From Chloroflexi bacterium UBA5189 (lineage in GTDB: Bacteria > Chloroflexota > Limnocylindria > Limnocylindrales > CSP1-4): a stretch of 53,060 bases of DNA. A program made the translations under genes and the position numbers. This document shows positions 8,898-19,102 of the stretch, in pieces. The stretch lies in assembly GCA_002413045.1 (NCBI GenBank), contig DHWF01000035.1, positions 748-53,807 of the forward strand, given 5' to 3'. The first letter of the stretch is position 1, and each line of letters starts with the position of its first letter. A model generated the notes under the pieces. The model saw only the letters and a program-made list of their open reading frames with translations. It was not told the origin of the DNA and ran no database searches.

Positions 8898-9475
8898 GGC
8901 TCGAACCGGTTCGCCCATCGAATGGACCCAGGTGGCGAGCCCCGGCCGAGTTGCCAGCCGGCTGGCACCTCCCGAGCACGCCATGGCTCGTCCTCGCTGC
9001 GCTGGCAGGCATCGCGTTCCTCGGCATCGCGACACTCCCGCCGGACACGAGGTCGGCCGCCAGCCGGCTCGCAGTCCTGGTGATCGCGATCGTGGCCGCG
9101 TGGCTGGTGCTCAGGCGGGCCGCGGCGGTCACCGCGTCGTCACCGGAACGGTTCGAGGACGTCCTCCGGAAGCCGCCGTCGCTCGGCTTCGAGATCCCCG
9201 GACTGCGGGCGGTCGAGACCGACGTCCGGATGTCGACCGCGAACGCGTTCGGCGTCGAGATGCGGCTGAAGCCCGTGCTGCGCGATCTCGCGCGCTGGCG
9301 ACTGCAACGTGATCACGGCGTCGACCTCGATCGGCAACCCGACGCCGCACGACACCTGCTCGGCGAGCCGTTGTGGCGCCTCGTCGCGCCGGCAGACGCG
9401 TTCCCGGATTTCCGCGCGGCCGGCGTGCCGCTGGCCGACGTGCAGGCCGGCATCGACCGGCTGGAGCGGATCTGA
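8894..9475 (+). CDS. Hypothetical membrane protein of the MoxR/DUF58 operon
   Basis: 193 aa. Two hydrophobic helices (about residues 25-45 and 52-70) precede a soluble C-terminal domain rich in Arg, Asp and Leu. No recognised motif. The GTG start overlaps the preceding stop, and the next gene begins one base after its TGA, so it is an integral part of the MoxR operon. In similar operons this place is held by small anchor proteins; its role here is unknown. Confidence 0.75.
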   Translation: MRLEPVRPSNGPRWRAPAELPAGWHLPSTPWLVLAALAGIAFLGIATLPPDTRSAASRLAVLVIAIVAAWLVLRRAAAVTASSPERFEDVLRKPPSLGFEIPGLRAVETDVRMSTANAFGVEMRLKPVLRDLARWRLQRDHGVDLDRQPDAARHLLGEPLWRLVAPADAFPDFRAAGVPLADVQAGIDRLERI

Positions 9476-9476
9476 G

Positions 9477-10456
<980 letters not shown>

Positions 10457-10460
<4 letters not shown>

Positions 10461-11734
10461 CCCGGCGGGCGTCGCCCCGGCTCCGGGCGTACCTGGTCCT
10501 CGGCGCCGCAGGGCTGATCGCCGGCGCATTCCTGGGCCGCCCGGAGCCCGTGCTCCTCGTGGCGCCGCTCCTGATTGCCGCGGCCCTCGCCCTCGTCATC
10601 GTCCACGACCCCGAGGTGGCGATCACGGTCGCGCTCCCGACGGATCGCGTGCTCGAGGGCCAGGACATCGAGCTCGACGTCCGCCTCGAAGCACCGGGGC
10701 CGGTGTCGTGGCTGGAGCTGGCGGTTGCGCTGCCGCCCGGCCTCGTCGCCCGGGGCGGGCAGCGCGTCGTGGGCCTCCAGCTCGAGCCAGGCGTCGATCG
10801 GCAGCTTCCGTTCGGCGTCTCGGCGCGCCGCTGGGGCGTGTTCCACATCGATCAGGTCGCGATCCGCGTTCGCGATCGGTTCGGGTTCTTCGCCTACGAG
10901 CGCACCGTGGACCCGGAGCTCAGCCTGCGCGTCTTCCCGAGGCCGGCGGCGCTGCGTCGGGCGATCCGTCCAGTCGAAACGCAGGTCTTCGCGGGCGACG
11001 AGGTTGCTCGCCGGCGCGGCGACGGCATCGAGTTCGCGGATGTTCGGCCGTATGCCCCGGGCGACCAGATCCGGAGCATCAACTGGCGCCTGAGCAGCCG
11101 GCGGCCGGAGCTCCACGTCAACCTCCTCCATCCGGAGCGCAGCACGGATGTCGTGCTCCTGCTCGACACGTTCACCGACGTGCCGGGCCAGGACGAGCAG
11201 AGCAGCCTCGCCACGGCCGTGCGCGGCGCAAACGGGATCGCCGACCACTACCTGCGCCGGCGCGACCGCGTCGGCCTGATCGCGTTCGGCGGGTCGATCC
11301 GGTGGCTCGTGCCGGCGATGGGGCTCGGCCAGGGGTACCGGATCGTCGAGTCGCTGCTCGACGCGCGCATCGCGATGAGCATGGTCTGGATGGGCGTGGA
11401 CGTCATTCCGCCGCGATCCCTGCCCCCGAAGGCGTTGGTGATTGCCCTGAGCCCGTTGCTGGACAACCGCAGCATCGAAGCCCTGCTCGACCTGCGCGCC
11501 CGGGGCTTCGACCTGGCCATCATCGAGCTCGCGCCCGAGGCGTACATCGCCGACCCGGTCGATCCGTTCGCGGTCACCGCGATGCGGCTCTGGCGGATGC
11601 AGCGCGAGCTGTTGCGCGATCGGTTCCGGCGACTTGGCGTGCCGGTGGCAACGTGGGCTCCGAGCGAGCCCCTCGATGCGGTCCTCGAGGAGGTACGAGC
11701 ATTTCGACGCAACGCCCGCCGCGCGTCCGCCTGA
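10457..11734 (+). CDS. DUF58 (VWA-like) protein, MoxR partner
   Basis: 425 aa. Two N-terminal hydrophobic helices are followed by an extended beta-rich region, then the DUF58 signature around GDEVARRRGDGIEFADVRPYAPGD and SINWR. The C-terminal half has a VWA-like fold with LLLDTF (a MIDAS-like DxF, with the usual DxSxS incomplete). It is translationally coupled to the MoxR gene and is expected to be its substrate or partner in an envelope-linked process. Confidence 0.92.
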
Positions 11735-12276
11735 TCGCCGGCGCATTGGCGCTCGCCGCCGCCGGGGCGGTCGCGCTGCTGTCGCTCGACGTCAGGAGCC
11801 CATCGCTCGCCGTCGTGACCGGTGCCCCCGGCGTTGTCCTGGTGCTCGTGCTCGGCGCAGCGCTGATCCTCGCGCGGCCGGGGTGGATCGGCGCGATCCT
11901 CGCGCTGCTCGCACTGCTGTTCTTCAGCCACCTGGCAGTGGCCGGCGAGTCCAGCCCGCAGGTTGCCGCGATCGTCGGGGTCGCCCTGCTGCTCGCCGGC
12001 GAGCTGAGTCAATGGTCGATTGACGAGCGCCTCGCCGGCCGCTACGAGTCCGGTATCCAGGTATCGCGCGCCATCGGCATTGCGTGGTTGGGGCTGCTCG
12101 GGCTGGCGGTGGAGCTGCTGTGCCTGCTCGCGGTGGGGCTGCCGGTCACCGCTGGCATCGAGACGCTGGCGGTCGGGATGGCCGCTGCCGTCGCCCTGCT
12201 CGGGCTCTTCTCGGCCGTCGCGGCGCGGGCGCCGACATGGGCGCCGACGCGGTCCGGCCGCCGTGACGCGGCGTGA
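11701..12276 (+). CDS. Multi-pass membrane protein, probable ATT start
   Basis: 191 aa with about five or six hydrophobic helices and a basic C-terminal tail. No family recognised; the position after DUF58 suggests a membrane component of the same system. The frame has no ATG, GTG or TTG before the first helix. An ideal ribosome site GAGGAGGT (11687-11694) sits 6 bases before ATT 11701, making ATT the likely initiator. CTG 11731 and TTG 11746 are fallback choices. It overlaps the end of the DUF58 gene by 34 bases. Confidence 0.7.
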   Translation: MSTQRPPRVRLIAGALALAAAGAVALLSLDVRSPSLAVVTGAPGVVLVLVLGAALILARPGWIGAILALLALLFFSHLAVAGESSPQVAAIVGVALLLAGELSQWSIDERLAGRYESGIQVSRAIGIAWLGLLGLAVELLCLLAVGLPVTAGIETLAVGMAAAVALLGLFSAVAARAPTWAPTRSGRRDAA

Positions 12277-12307
12277 GCCTCTACGATGCGCGGGTGAGCG
12301 AACCCGC

Positions 12308-12607
12308 ATGAGCCTGCCCTGCCCGCACTTCGCCACCGCGATGGAGGACCTGCCGCCGTACCTCGACGTCTGCCCGACGTGCGTCGAGATGGGCAGCGAG
12401 TGGGTCCACCTCCGCCAATGCCTCGTCTGCGGCAAGACCGGCTGCTGCGACAACAGTCCCAACCGGCACGCCACCGCCCATGCGAACGAGACGGGCCACG
12501 CCCTGATCCGATCTGCCCAGCCCGGCGAGATCTGGGCCTGGTGCTACCCCGACAGCGCTTTCTTCGTCCCCGGCGACGACGGTGGCTGGGAGCTGTTCGA
12601 GGAGTAG
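12308..12607 (+). CDS. UBP-type zinc-finger protein (1)
   Basis: 99 aa consisting of a single ZnF-UBP domain: an early CPH, then CPTC, CLVCGKTGCCD and His residues in the NRHATAHANETGH segment, the spacing of zinc ligands in zf-UBP. A tryptophan-rich strand (IWAWCY) follows. In eukaryotes this domain binds the C-terminal di-glycine of ubiquitin; the ligand in bacteria is unknown. A second ZnF-UBP protein lies at 13849-14091 on the other side of the ribokinase gene. Confidence 0.88.
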   Translation: MSLPCPHFATAMEDLPPYLDVCPTCVEMGSEWVHLRQCLVCGKTGCCDNSPNRHATAHANETGHALIRSAQPGEIWAWCYPDSAFFVPGDDGGWELFEE

Positions 12608-12852
12608 CGCTCGGCCGGGCCCGGCTTGCCCCAAATGGCGGCCGATGTTCACCCGGCGACCTTTTTCCGGGGTTTGGAGGCCAGTTCGCTCCGGGGCGTC
12701 TGCGCCCGATGCCCAACCGGCGGCGCGCCACGCACGGCTGAACACGAATCAGGCACCCGCACGTTGCGCCCGGGCCCGGTCGACGACCAAATCACCCTGA
12801 AACCGCCAGAAATGGTCGCCCAACGATCATTTGGGGCCAATCAGTCCGGCGG

Positions 12853-13803
12853 CTACGGCCCGCTGCTGGCGAGCACGTTCCCGAGGAGATCCCGTGCGCC
12901 GTCGCGCGTTGCGAACGAGCTCTGGGTCCCGTGCTTGGTCACGCTGTCCGAGGCGCACGCGATGCCGAGACGCACGGCAGTGAGCTCCGGCAGGCCAGCC
13001 GCAAGCCCATACGCAAACGCACCGACGAACGCATCGCCGGCGCCCGTCGTGTCGACCGCCTCGACCGCTACGGCCGCCACGCGTTCGACCGTGCGCCCCG
13101 CCGTCACGAGGGCCACGCCGCGCGACCCGAGCGTCACGACGAGCCGCGGCCGGATACGGCGAGCGAACGCGAGGAGCGCGCCATCGTCCGAGGGATCGAA
13201 GCGCTCGACCCCAGCCAGGATCGCGAACTCCGTCTCGTTGGGAATCAGCCAGTCGGCGCAGTCGAGGAGGTCCGGATCGAGCGCCGCCGCGGGGGCGGGA
13301 TTCAAGATCGTCGCGGCCCCGACTTCGCGGGCCGCGCTGAACGCCGCCGCGGTCACCGACTGCGGGATCTCGAGCTGGCCGAGGACGACCTTGACGCCGG
13401 CGATGGAACGGACGGCAGCGGCAGCCGACTCGGGATCGACCGCGTCGTTCGCGCCACCGACGACGATGATCCTGTTCGTCCCGTCGGGCTCGACCCAGAT
13501 CGGGGCGACGCCGCTGGAGCCGGCGACACGGGCGACATGCGCCGCGTCTACGCCCTGCGCGATCAGGTTGTCGACGGTCATGCCCGCGTACACGTCGTCG
13601 CCGAGCGCGCCGACCATGGAGACGCGCGCTCCCAGGCGGGCCGCCATCACCGCCTGGTTCGCGCCCTTGCCGCCGAAGCCCATCACGAACCGGTCGCCGA
13701 GCACCGTCTCGCCAGCCCCGGGCACCCGCGACGTGTAGGTCACGAGATCGATGTTCAGGCTGCCGACCACGGCGATCACCGGGTCCGCGCGATCCAGCGG
13801 CAT
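12853..13803 (-). CDS. rbsK: Ribokinase (PfkB family)
   Basis: 316 aa. It phosphorylates ribose (or a related sugar or nucleoside) with ATP. PfkB signatures are seen: GSLNIDLV near the N-terminus, GGKGANQAVMAARLGA (signature 1), and near the C-terminus DTTGAGDAFVGAFAYGLA with the catalytic Asp and the anion hole. ATG 13803 is chosen because GGAGGT sits just upstream; in-frame ATGs at 13815 and 13827 are alternatives. No ribose transporter is adjacent, so substrate identity rests on family similarity only. Confidence 0.88.
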   Translation of the reverse strand: MPLDRADPVIAVVGSLNIDLVTYTSRVPGAGETVLGDRFVMGFGGKGANQAVMAARLGARVSMVGALGDDVYAGMTVDNLIAQGVDAAHVARVAGSSGVAPIWVEPDGTNRIIVVGGANDAVDPESAAAAVRSIAGVKVVLGQLEIPQSVTAAAFSAAREVGAATILNPAPAAALDPDLLDCADWLIPNETEFAILAGVERFDPSDDGALLAFARRIRPRLVVTLGSRGVALVTAGRTVERVAAVAVEAVDTTGAGDAFVGAFAYGLAAGLPELTAVRLGIACASDSVTKHGTQSSFATRDGARDLLGNVLASSGP

Positions 13804-13848
13804 CCGCACCTCCATCCCAATTCTCACACCCGGCTATCGTTGCCGCCC

Positions 13849-14091
13849 ATGGACCCCGCAACCTGCGAGCACGCGCCCGCGACGATCGCGAACCCGAGCG
13901 GCGACGTGTGCGAGGAATGCGGCTCCGCGGTCAACCTGCGCCTGTGCGCAGCGTGCGGTCACGTCGGCTGCTGCGAATCGCAGGCCGGCCATGGACGAGC
14001 CCACGCGCTCGGGGCGAACCATCCGGTGATCCTCCAGATGCCGGTCGGCAGCGGCTTTACCTGGTGCTACGCCGAGAGCCGCTATGTCTGA
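13849..14091 (+). CDS. UBP-type zinc-finger protein (2)
   Basis: 80 aa, a single compact ZnF-UBP domain with CEH, CEEC, LCAACGHVGCCES, then HGRAHALGANH and a terminal FTWCYAESRY strand. It diverges from rbsK (45 bases between starts) and converges with the antiporter gene, overlapping it by 10 bases. A TATCGT hexamer ends 8 bases before the ATG, so the mRNA may be leaderless. From memory, zf-UBP domains occur next to or fused with cation:proton antiporters in some actinobacteria, so a link with 14082-15278 is plausible. Confidence 0.88.
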   Translation: MDPATCEHAPATIANPSGDVCEECGSAVNLRLCAACGHVGCCESQAGHGRAHALGANHPVILQMPVGSGFTWCYAESRYV

Positions 14092-15278
14092 GCACGGCGC
14101 GGTTCCCGTGGCCCGAGGTCAATCTCCTCGGCCGCCTCGAAGTCCTCGATCGCCTCGCTCCCGACCAGCGTCGGCTCGAAGAACGTCGTTGCGATGAGCG
14201 TCGGCACGACGGCAGACAGGATCACGACCGTGACGAGGACCGTGTAGGTCGCCTGGTCGATGTAGCCGTGCGTGAAACCGAACAGGGCAGCGATCGTACC
14301 GAAGGTCAACCCGGTCGACATGAGCAACGTCAGGTAGTTCGCATCACGCCGCGCGATCCCGAACGCGCGTGCGGCCGGCCACACGCCCACCGCCTTCGCC
14401 ACGAGCTTCACGCCGAGGAAGAGTGCGATGAGGCCGGCGCCGGCCACGACAGCGGGGAGCGAGACGAGCGAGCCGGCCTTCAGGAAGTAGAACGGTGTCA
14501 GGAGTGAGAACGCCGTGGCCCGAACGCGGTTGACGAGGACGCGATCGGTGACGAAAACGCCCGCCAGCGCGAGCCCGAGGATGTAGGCCGGGAGGACGGC
14601 CTCGCTCCCGGCGACCTGCGCGAAGCCGCCGAGCGCCAGCAGGATCAGGAAGAGCAGCTTGATCTCCGGCTCGGACACACGACCGGGGACGCGGTGGATC
14701 AGCGCGCGCATCGCCCGCGGCGCCAGGAACACCGCCAGCGCCGTCGACACGGCGAAGGCAACGAGCAGCGGGTCGAAGTTGGCGAACAGGATCCCCAGGA
14801 ACAACACCGTCCCGAGGTCGGTCACGAAGCAGGCGGCGAGGATGAGCTTGCCGATCTCCTGGTCCGCCAGCCCCGATTCGATCATGACTGCATAGACGAC
14901 GGCCACGGAAGTTGTCGAGAGCGCCAGGCCCGCGATTTCCGACGCGGCCAGCGTCCAACCGAGCGCGAAATACGCGACCGCGAAGGCGGCCGCGAACGGG
15001 ATGGCGAAGCTGATCCCGCCGATGACGAGGCTCTTGCGGAGGTGTCGTCGCAGCGAGACCGGATCGATCTCGGCGCCCGCGAGGAACGTCAGCAGGACGG
15101 CCCCGAAGGCTGCGAGAAAGTCGATCCATGGGGTCGTGGCCAAGCCCAGAAAGTTACCGCCGACGATGCCAACGGCGATCTCGATGAGGGCCACCGAAAT
15201 GCCGATCCGGATCGACACCAGGCTCGCGACCAGCGCGAGCCCGATCCACAGCGCCGCGACGAGGTTGGCGTTGTCCAT
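14082..15278 (-). CDS. Cation:proton antiporter (CPA2, Na+/H+ exchanger family)
   Basis: 398 aa with about 11-12 hydrophobic helices and a short polar C-terminal tail, lacking the RCK/TrkA-N regulatory domain of longer Kef proteins. The segment FLAGAEIDPVSLRRHLRKS after the third helix is typical of CPA2 exchangers. It should exchange Na+ or K+ for protons across the cytoplasmic membrane. ATG 15278 has a strong GGAGGAGGT site upstream. It diverges from the trp leader. Confidence 0.88.
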   Translation of the reverse strand: MDNANLVAALWIGLALVASLVSIRIGISVALIEIAVGIVGGNFLGLATTPWIDFLAAFGAVLLTFLAGAEIDPVSLRRHLRKSLVIGGISFAIPFAAAFAVAYFALGWTLAASEIAGLALSTTSVAVVYAVMIESGLADQEIGKLILAACFVTDLGTVLFLGILFANFDPLLVAFAVSTALAVFLAPRAMRALIHRVPGRVSEPEIKLLFLILLALGGFAQVAGSEAVLPAYILGLALAGVFVTDRVLVNRVRATAFSLLTPFYFLKAGSLVSLPAVVAGAGLIALFLGVKLVAKAVGVWPAARAFGIARRDANYLTLLMSTGLTFGTIAALFGFTHGYIDQATYTVLVTVVILSAVVPTLIATTFFEPTLVGSEAIEDFEAAEEIDLGPREPRRAQT

Positions 15279-15438
15279 CGAACGGACCTCCTCCGGGCCG
15301 CGCTCGGCCCTGGCTGCTCGGAACAGTCAGGAGCCATCAGCCCGGGAAGGGCGGTTCAGGTGCTCGCTCGAGCACCTCGGCGGACGCCATCGCCGTCGCG
15401 GCATCGTACCCGACCGGTTACGCGTCCGGACGTCGCGG

Positions 15439-15468
15439 TTGACGCCTCGGGCGGGGCGTGCCTAGACT
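15439..15468 (+). promoter_or_regulatory. Promoter of the trp operon leader
   Basis: TTGACG (15439-15444), an 18-bp spacer and TAGACT (15463-15468). Transcription would start near 15475, just before the T-box Stem I, which fits a leader of about 325 bases before trpE. Confidence 0.6.
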
Positions 15469-15487
15469 CCCGACCTACATCGCGAAT

Positions 15488-15780
15488 ACGGGCAGCGATC
15501 GGGACGAGTACCCGTCGAATGTCGGCAGAGAGACCCGGCGGCTGGTGGAAGCCGGGACGGCAGCGACGAAGAATGGACCCGGGAGCCTCCGGACCGAACG
15601 GCAACCGCGACGCGGGAGCCAAGTAGACTCCGGCGCAGAGCGCCAGCGATAGCGGGCAGCGCCGATCGGCGGTCGACTCGACCACCTGTCGGTACACGAA
15701 AGTGCGGCATCGCCGAATGAGGGTGGCACCGCGGAAGGCTCGGCCTTTCGTCCCGGAGGACGGAAGGCTGTTCTGATTCA
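15488..15780 (+). promoter_or_regulatory. T-box riboswitch (Trp specifier) upstream of trpE
   Basis: All landmark parts of a T-box are readable. The AGTA motif of the specifier loop is at about 15507-15510, the distal Stem I motifs AGAGAG and GGTGGAA at about 15527-15550, and the specifier codon TGG (Trp) at 15574-15576 within GAATGGAC. Variable Stem II/IIA regions follow, then the T-box core AGGGTGGCACCGCG near 15720-15733, whose TGGC pairs with the tRNA NCCA end. A competing 11-bp terminator hairpin (GCCTTTCGTCC/GGACGGAAGGC with a CGGA loop) follows, with only a weak T-tract. Uncharged tRNA-Trp should favour the antiterminator and turn on trp genes. Confidence 0.92.
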
Positions 15781-15801
15781 TGGACCCGGAGGCGCCGCAC
15801 C

Positions 15802-17388
15802 GTGACCACCTCGGACCCGCTGAGCCTGACGCAGGCCAAGCGACTCGTCGGCAATGCCGACACGCTGCTCCTGCGCGCCACGCGGCCGGCCGACCTCGAG
15901 ACGCCGATCGGGGCGTTCCTTCGTCTCGACGACGGGACGACGCCCGCGTACCTCCTCGAGTCCGTCGAGGGCGGGGAGCGACTCGGGCGGTACTCGTTCC
16001 TCGGCGTGGGACCGCGGCGCCTGCTCGAGGTCCGCGACGGGCAGGCGCGGATCCAGGAACGCCCCTTGAGCATGAGCCGGTACGACCCCGCGCTGCCGAT
16101 CACGACCGTCGACGCGCCGGACCCGCTCCTCGCGCTCCGCTGGTTCGTCCCGCGGCGGCGCGTCCAGCCGACCGAGGGGATGCCGCGCTTCACCGGCGGC
16201 GCTGTCGGGGCGCTGTCGTACGACGCGGTCTCGATCTTCGAGCCGAAGGTGGCGATGCCCGACGCCGATCCGGTCGGGACGCCGACCGCGGCGTTCATCG
16301 AGACCGACCTCGTCCTCGTCTTTGATCACCTGACGCACACGCTGTCCGCGATCGCATCGCTCCACACCGAGACGCCGGACCTCGAGGGTCGCTACCGGAT
16401 CGCCGAGGAGGCGATCTTCGAGGCGCTCGAGCGCACGTCGCGGCCCACGGCCGCCGAGATGGGCGGCAGCAACGGCACGAAGCCGTCAGCTGCGGCGGGT
16501 CCCGCGGCGCTCGCCAGCCAGACCAGCCTCGGGCATGACGAATACGTGCGCGCGGTCGAGACAGCGAAGGACGCGATCGCGGCCGGCGAGGCGATCCAGG
16601 TCGTGTTGGCGCGGCGGCAGTCGTTCGACCTGCCGGTCGATCCGGCGACGGGCCGGGCGCTCGACGGGATCGGGCTGTATCGCAGCCTGCGGCGCGTCAA
16701 CCCCAGCCCGTACCTGTTCTTCGTCCGCGTGCCCGCGTTCGAGGTCGTCGGCGCGAGCCCGGAGCTCCTCGTCCAGGTCGACGGCGACAAGCTCACCACC
16801 CACCCGATTGCCGGCACGCGCCCCCGTGGCGCCACGCCCGCCGAGGACCAGCTCCTCAGCGAGCAGCTGCAGCGCGACCCGAAGGAGCGCGCCGAGCACG
16901 TGATGCTGGTCGACCTCGGCAGGAATGACCTCGGACGCGTGGCGCGTCCCGGCACGGTTACCGTGACCAAGTACATGGAGGTGGAGAAGTACTCGCACGT
17001 GCTCCATCTCGTGTCGCACGTCGAGGCGCGTCTCCGGCCGGACGCCGACGCACTCGACGCGCTCCGGGCGGTCTTCCCGGCCGGCACGCTCAGCGGCGCC
17101 CCGAAAGTGCGCGCGATGCAGCTCATCGCCGCGGCGGAAGGAGAGCGGCGCGGGCTGTACGGCGGCGCGGTCGGCTACCTCGGCTACGACGGGAACATGG
17201 ACACCGCCATCACGATCCGCAGCGCCGTCCTGCGCGAGGGTCGCGCGCACGTGCACACGGGAGCGGGGATCGTCGCGGGCTCGGTGCCCGAGCGGGAGTT
17301 CGAGGAGACCGAGCACAAGGCCGCCGCCCTCCGCCGAGCGATCGAGGAGGCAGTGGCACCAGCGCCGACCCGGACCCCCTCGACATGA
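15802..17388 (+). CDS. trpE: Anthranilate synthase component I
   Basis: 528 aa. It converts chorismate and ammonia or glutamine to anthranilate, the first committed step to tryptophan. LLES (51-54) is the conserved feedback-inhibition site that binds tryptophan. The C-terminal chorismate-binding domain has AGTRPRG, DLGRNDLGR and GAPKVRAM motifs. GTG 15802 follows CGGAGG at 15787-15792, just beyond the T-box terminator stem. Its stop overlaps trpG (ATGA at 17385-17388). Confidence 0.97.
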   Translation: MTTSDPLSLTQAKRLVGNADTLLLRATRPADLETPIGAFLRLDDGTTPAYLLESVEGGERLGRYSFLGVGPRRLLEVRDGQARIQERPLSMSRYDPALPITTVDAPDPLLALRWFVPRRRVQPTEGMPRFTGGAVGALSYDAVSIFEPKVAMPDADPVGTPTAAFIETDLVLVFDHLTHTLSAIASLHTETPDLEGRYRIAEEAIFEALERTSRPTAAEMGGSNGTKPSAAAGPAALASQTSLGHDEYVRAVETAKDAIAAGEAIQVVLARRQSFDLPVDPATGRALDGIGLYRSLRRVNPSPYLFFVRVPAFEVVGASPELLVQVDGDKLTTHPIAGTRPRGATPAEDQLLSEQLQRDPKERAEHVMLVDLGRNDLGRVARPGTVTVTKYMEVEKYSHVLHLVSHVEARLRPDADALDALRAVFPAGTLSGAPKVRAMQLIAAAEGERRGLYGGAVGYLGYDGNMDTAITIRSAVLREGRAHVHTGAGIVAGSVPEREFEETEHKAAALRRAIEEAVAPAPTRTPST

Positions 17389-18053
17389 TCCTCGTGATCG
17401 ACAACTACGACAGCTTCACGTTCAACCTGGTGCAGGCGCTCCAGGCCGCCGGGGCGGACGTCCGGGTCGTGCGCAACGACGCCATCGATCGGGCGGGGAT
17501 CGAGGGCCTCGCGGGTGACGCCGGCGCGCATCTGAACGGCATCGTCATCTCGCCCGGGCCCGGCGACCCGGACGACGCGGGCGTCTCGATGGACGCCGTC
17601 CGCGTCGCCGCCGACCGCCAGATCCCGCTGCTCGGCGTGTGCCTCGGCATGCAGTCGATGGCCCAGGTCTACGGCGCCTCGATCGTGCGCGCGCCGACGC
17701 TCGTCCACGGCGAGGCCGCCGAGGTCAGCCACGATGGCGCGGGCCTGCTCGAGGGCATGCCGCCCGCGTTCATGGCCGCGCGCTACCACTCGCTGTGCGT
17801 GGACGCGATGACGCTCCCGCCGGAGCTGCGCGTCACGGCGATGAGCGAGGAGGACCAGGTCGTGATGGGCCTGCGACACACCTCGCTGCCGATGGAGGGC
17901 GTGCAGTTCCACCCGGAGAGCGTCCTGACGCCGCAGGGTCCCCACCTGCTCGCGAACTTCCTGCGCCAGGCGGGCGAGGGCGAGGCGGCCCTGCTCGACG
18001 CGGCGAGCGGCTCGTTCGCGACCTCCGGCATGGCGGAGGCCGCGAAGCCATGA
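17385..18053 (+). CDS. trpG: Anthranilate synthase component II (glutamine amidotransferase)
   Basis: 222 aa class I glutamine amidotransferase. It supplies ammonia from glutamine to TrpE, and the same subunit may also serve PabB for folate synthesis. The catalytic triad is visible: Cys86 in LLGVCLGMQ, and His176 and Glu178 in VQFHPES. The oxyanion strand is SPGPGDP (56-62). It overlaps trpE by 4 bases and trpD by 4 bases (ATGA at 18050-18053), consistent with tight coupling. Confidence 0.96.
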   Translation: MILVIDNYDSFTFNLVQALQAAGADVRVVRNDAIDRAGIEGLAGDAGAHLNGIVISPGPGDPDDAGVSMDAVRVAADRQIPLLGVCLGMQSMAQVYGASIVRAPTLVHGEAAEVSHDGAGLLEGMPPAFMAARYHSLCVDAMTLPPELRVTAMSEEDQVVMGLRHTSLPMEGVQFHPESVLTPQGPHLLANFLRQAGEGEAALLDAASGSFATSGMAEAAKP

Positions 18054-19102
18054 GCGATAGCGTTCGCGCCGCGCTGGCCTCGATCGTCGAGGGTCGCACG
18101 CTGACGGTCGAGGAGGCGCGCCTCGCGATGGGCGCGGTGATGGATGGCGAGGCGACGCCCGCGCAGCTCGCGGCAATGCTCATGGGCCTCCGAATGCGCG
18201 GCGAGACGGTCGAGGAGCTGGCGGGATTCGCGTCGGCCATGCGCGAGCGGGTGCTCAAGGTCGAGGCGCCCGAGGGCGCGATCGACGTCGTCGGCACCGG
18301 CGGCGACGGCTCGAACACGTTCAACATCTCGACCGCCGCAGCCCTCGTCATCGCATCCGCGGGCGTTCCGGTCGCGAAGCACGGCAATCGTGCGATCACC
18401 TCCCGCAGCGGCTCGGCCGACGTGCTCGAGGCGCTCGGGATCCGGATCGACCATGACGCCGAGTCGGCGTCGCGTGCGCTCCGCGAGATCGGCTTCGCGT
18501 TCATGTTCGCCCCGGCGTTCCACCCCGCGATGCGGCACGCCGGCCCGACGCGGCGCGAGATCGGCTTCCGGACCTCGTTCAACCTGGTCGGCCCGCTGAC
18601 GAATCCGGCCGGCGCGCGGCGGGCGCTGATCGGCGTCGGTGACGGTGCGATCGCCGGGCGCATCGCACAGGTCGCGGCGCTGCTCGGGACGGATCGGACG
18701 CTCGTCGTCCACGGCGAGCGCGTCGACGAGCTGCCGCTCGACGGGACCGGCGAGGTCCACGACGTGCTCGGGAGCGGGATCCTGAGCTTCACGGTCGACG
18801 TCGACGGACTGGGACTCGAGCGCGCCCCGACCTCGGCGCTCGCCGGCGGCTCGGCGGCCGAGAACGCGGCCATCCTCGAGTCGATCTTCGCCGGCGAGAC
18901 GGGTCCGCGACGCGACGTGGTCGTGCTCAACGCAGGGGCCGCGTTCGTGGCATCCGGCACGGTCGATGGCCTTGGCGAAGGCGTCGAGGCGGCCCGCGGT
19001 GCGCTCGATGCGGGCAAGCCGCGCGACCTCCTCGCTCGGCTCCGGGCGGAGAAGTCGGCCGCCGACGCGTCGCGTGCCGCTGAACCGGTGGCGACGCCAT
19101 GA
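18050..19102 (+). CDS. trpD: Anthranilate phosphoribosyltransferase
   Basis: 350 aa. It transfers the phosphoribosyl group of PRPP to anthranilate. The N-terminal helical domain is followed by GTGGDGSNTFN (82-92), the PRPP pyrophosphate-binding glycine loop, and KHGNRAITSRSGSADVLEALG, the anthranilate and metal site. It overlaps trpG and the next gene by ATGA at both ends. Confidence 0.97.
   Translation: MSDSVRAALASIVEGRTLTVEEARLAMGAVMDGEATPAQLAAMLMGLRMRGETVEELAGFASAMRERVLKVEAPEGAIDVVGTGGDGSNTFNISTAAALVIASAGVPVAKHGNRAITSRSGSADVLEALGIRIDHDAESASRALREIGFAFMFAPAFHPAMRHAGPTRREIGFRTSFNLVGPLTNPAGARRALIGVGDGAIAGRIAQVAALLGTDRTLVVHGERVDELPLDGTGEVHDVLGSGILSFTVDVDGLGLERAPTSALAGGSAAENAAILESIFAGETGPRRDVVVLNAGAAFVASGTVDGLGEGVEAARGALDAGKPRDLLARLRAEKSAADASRAAEPVATP

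Noticed and set aside
12608..12852. Possible gene in the 245-base gap between the first zinc finger and rbsK
   Set aside because: Open frames here have no ribosome site or conserved pattern; nothing supportable was seen.
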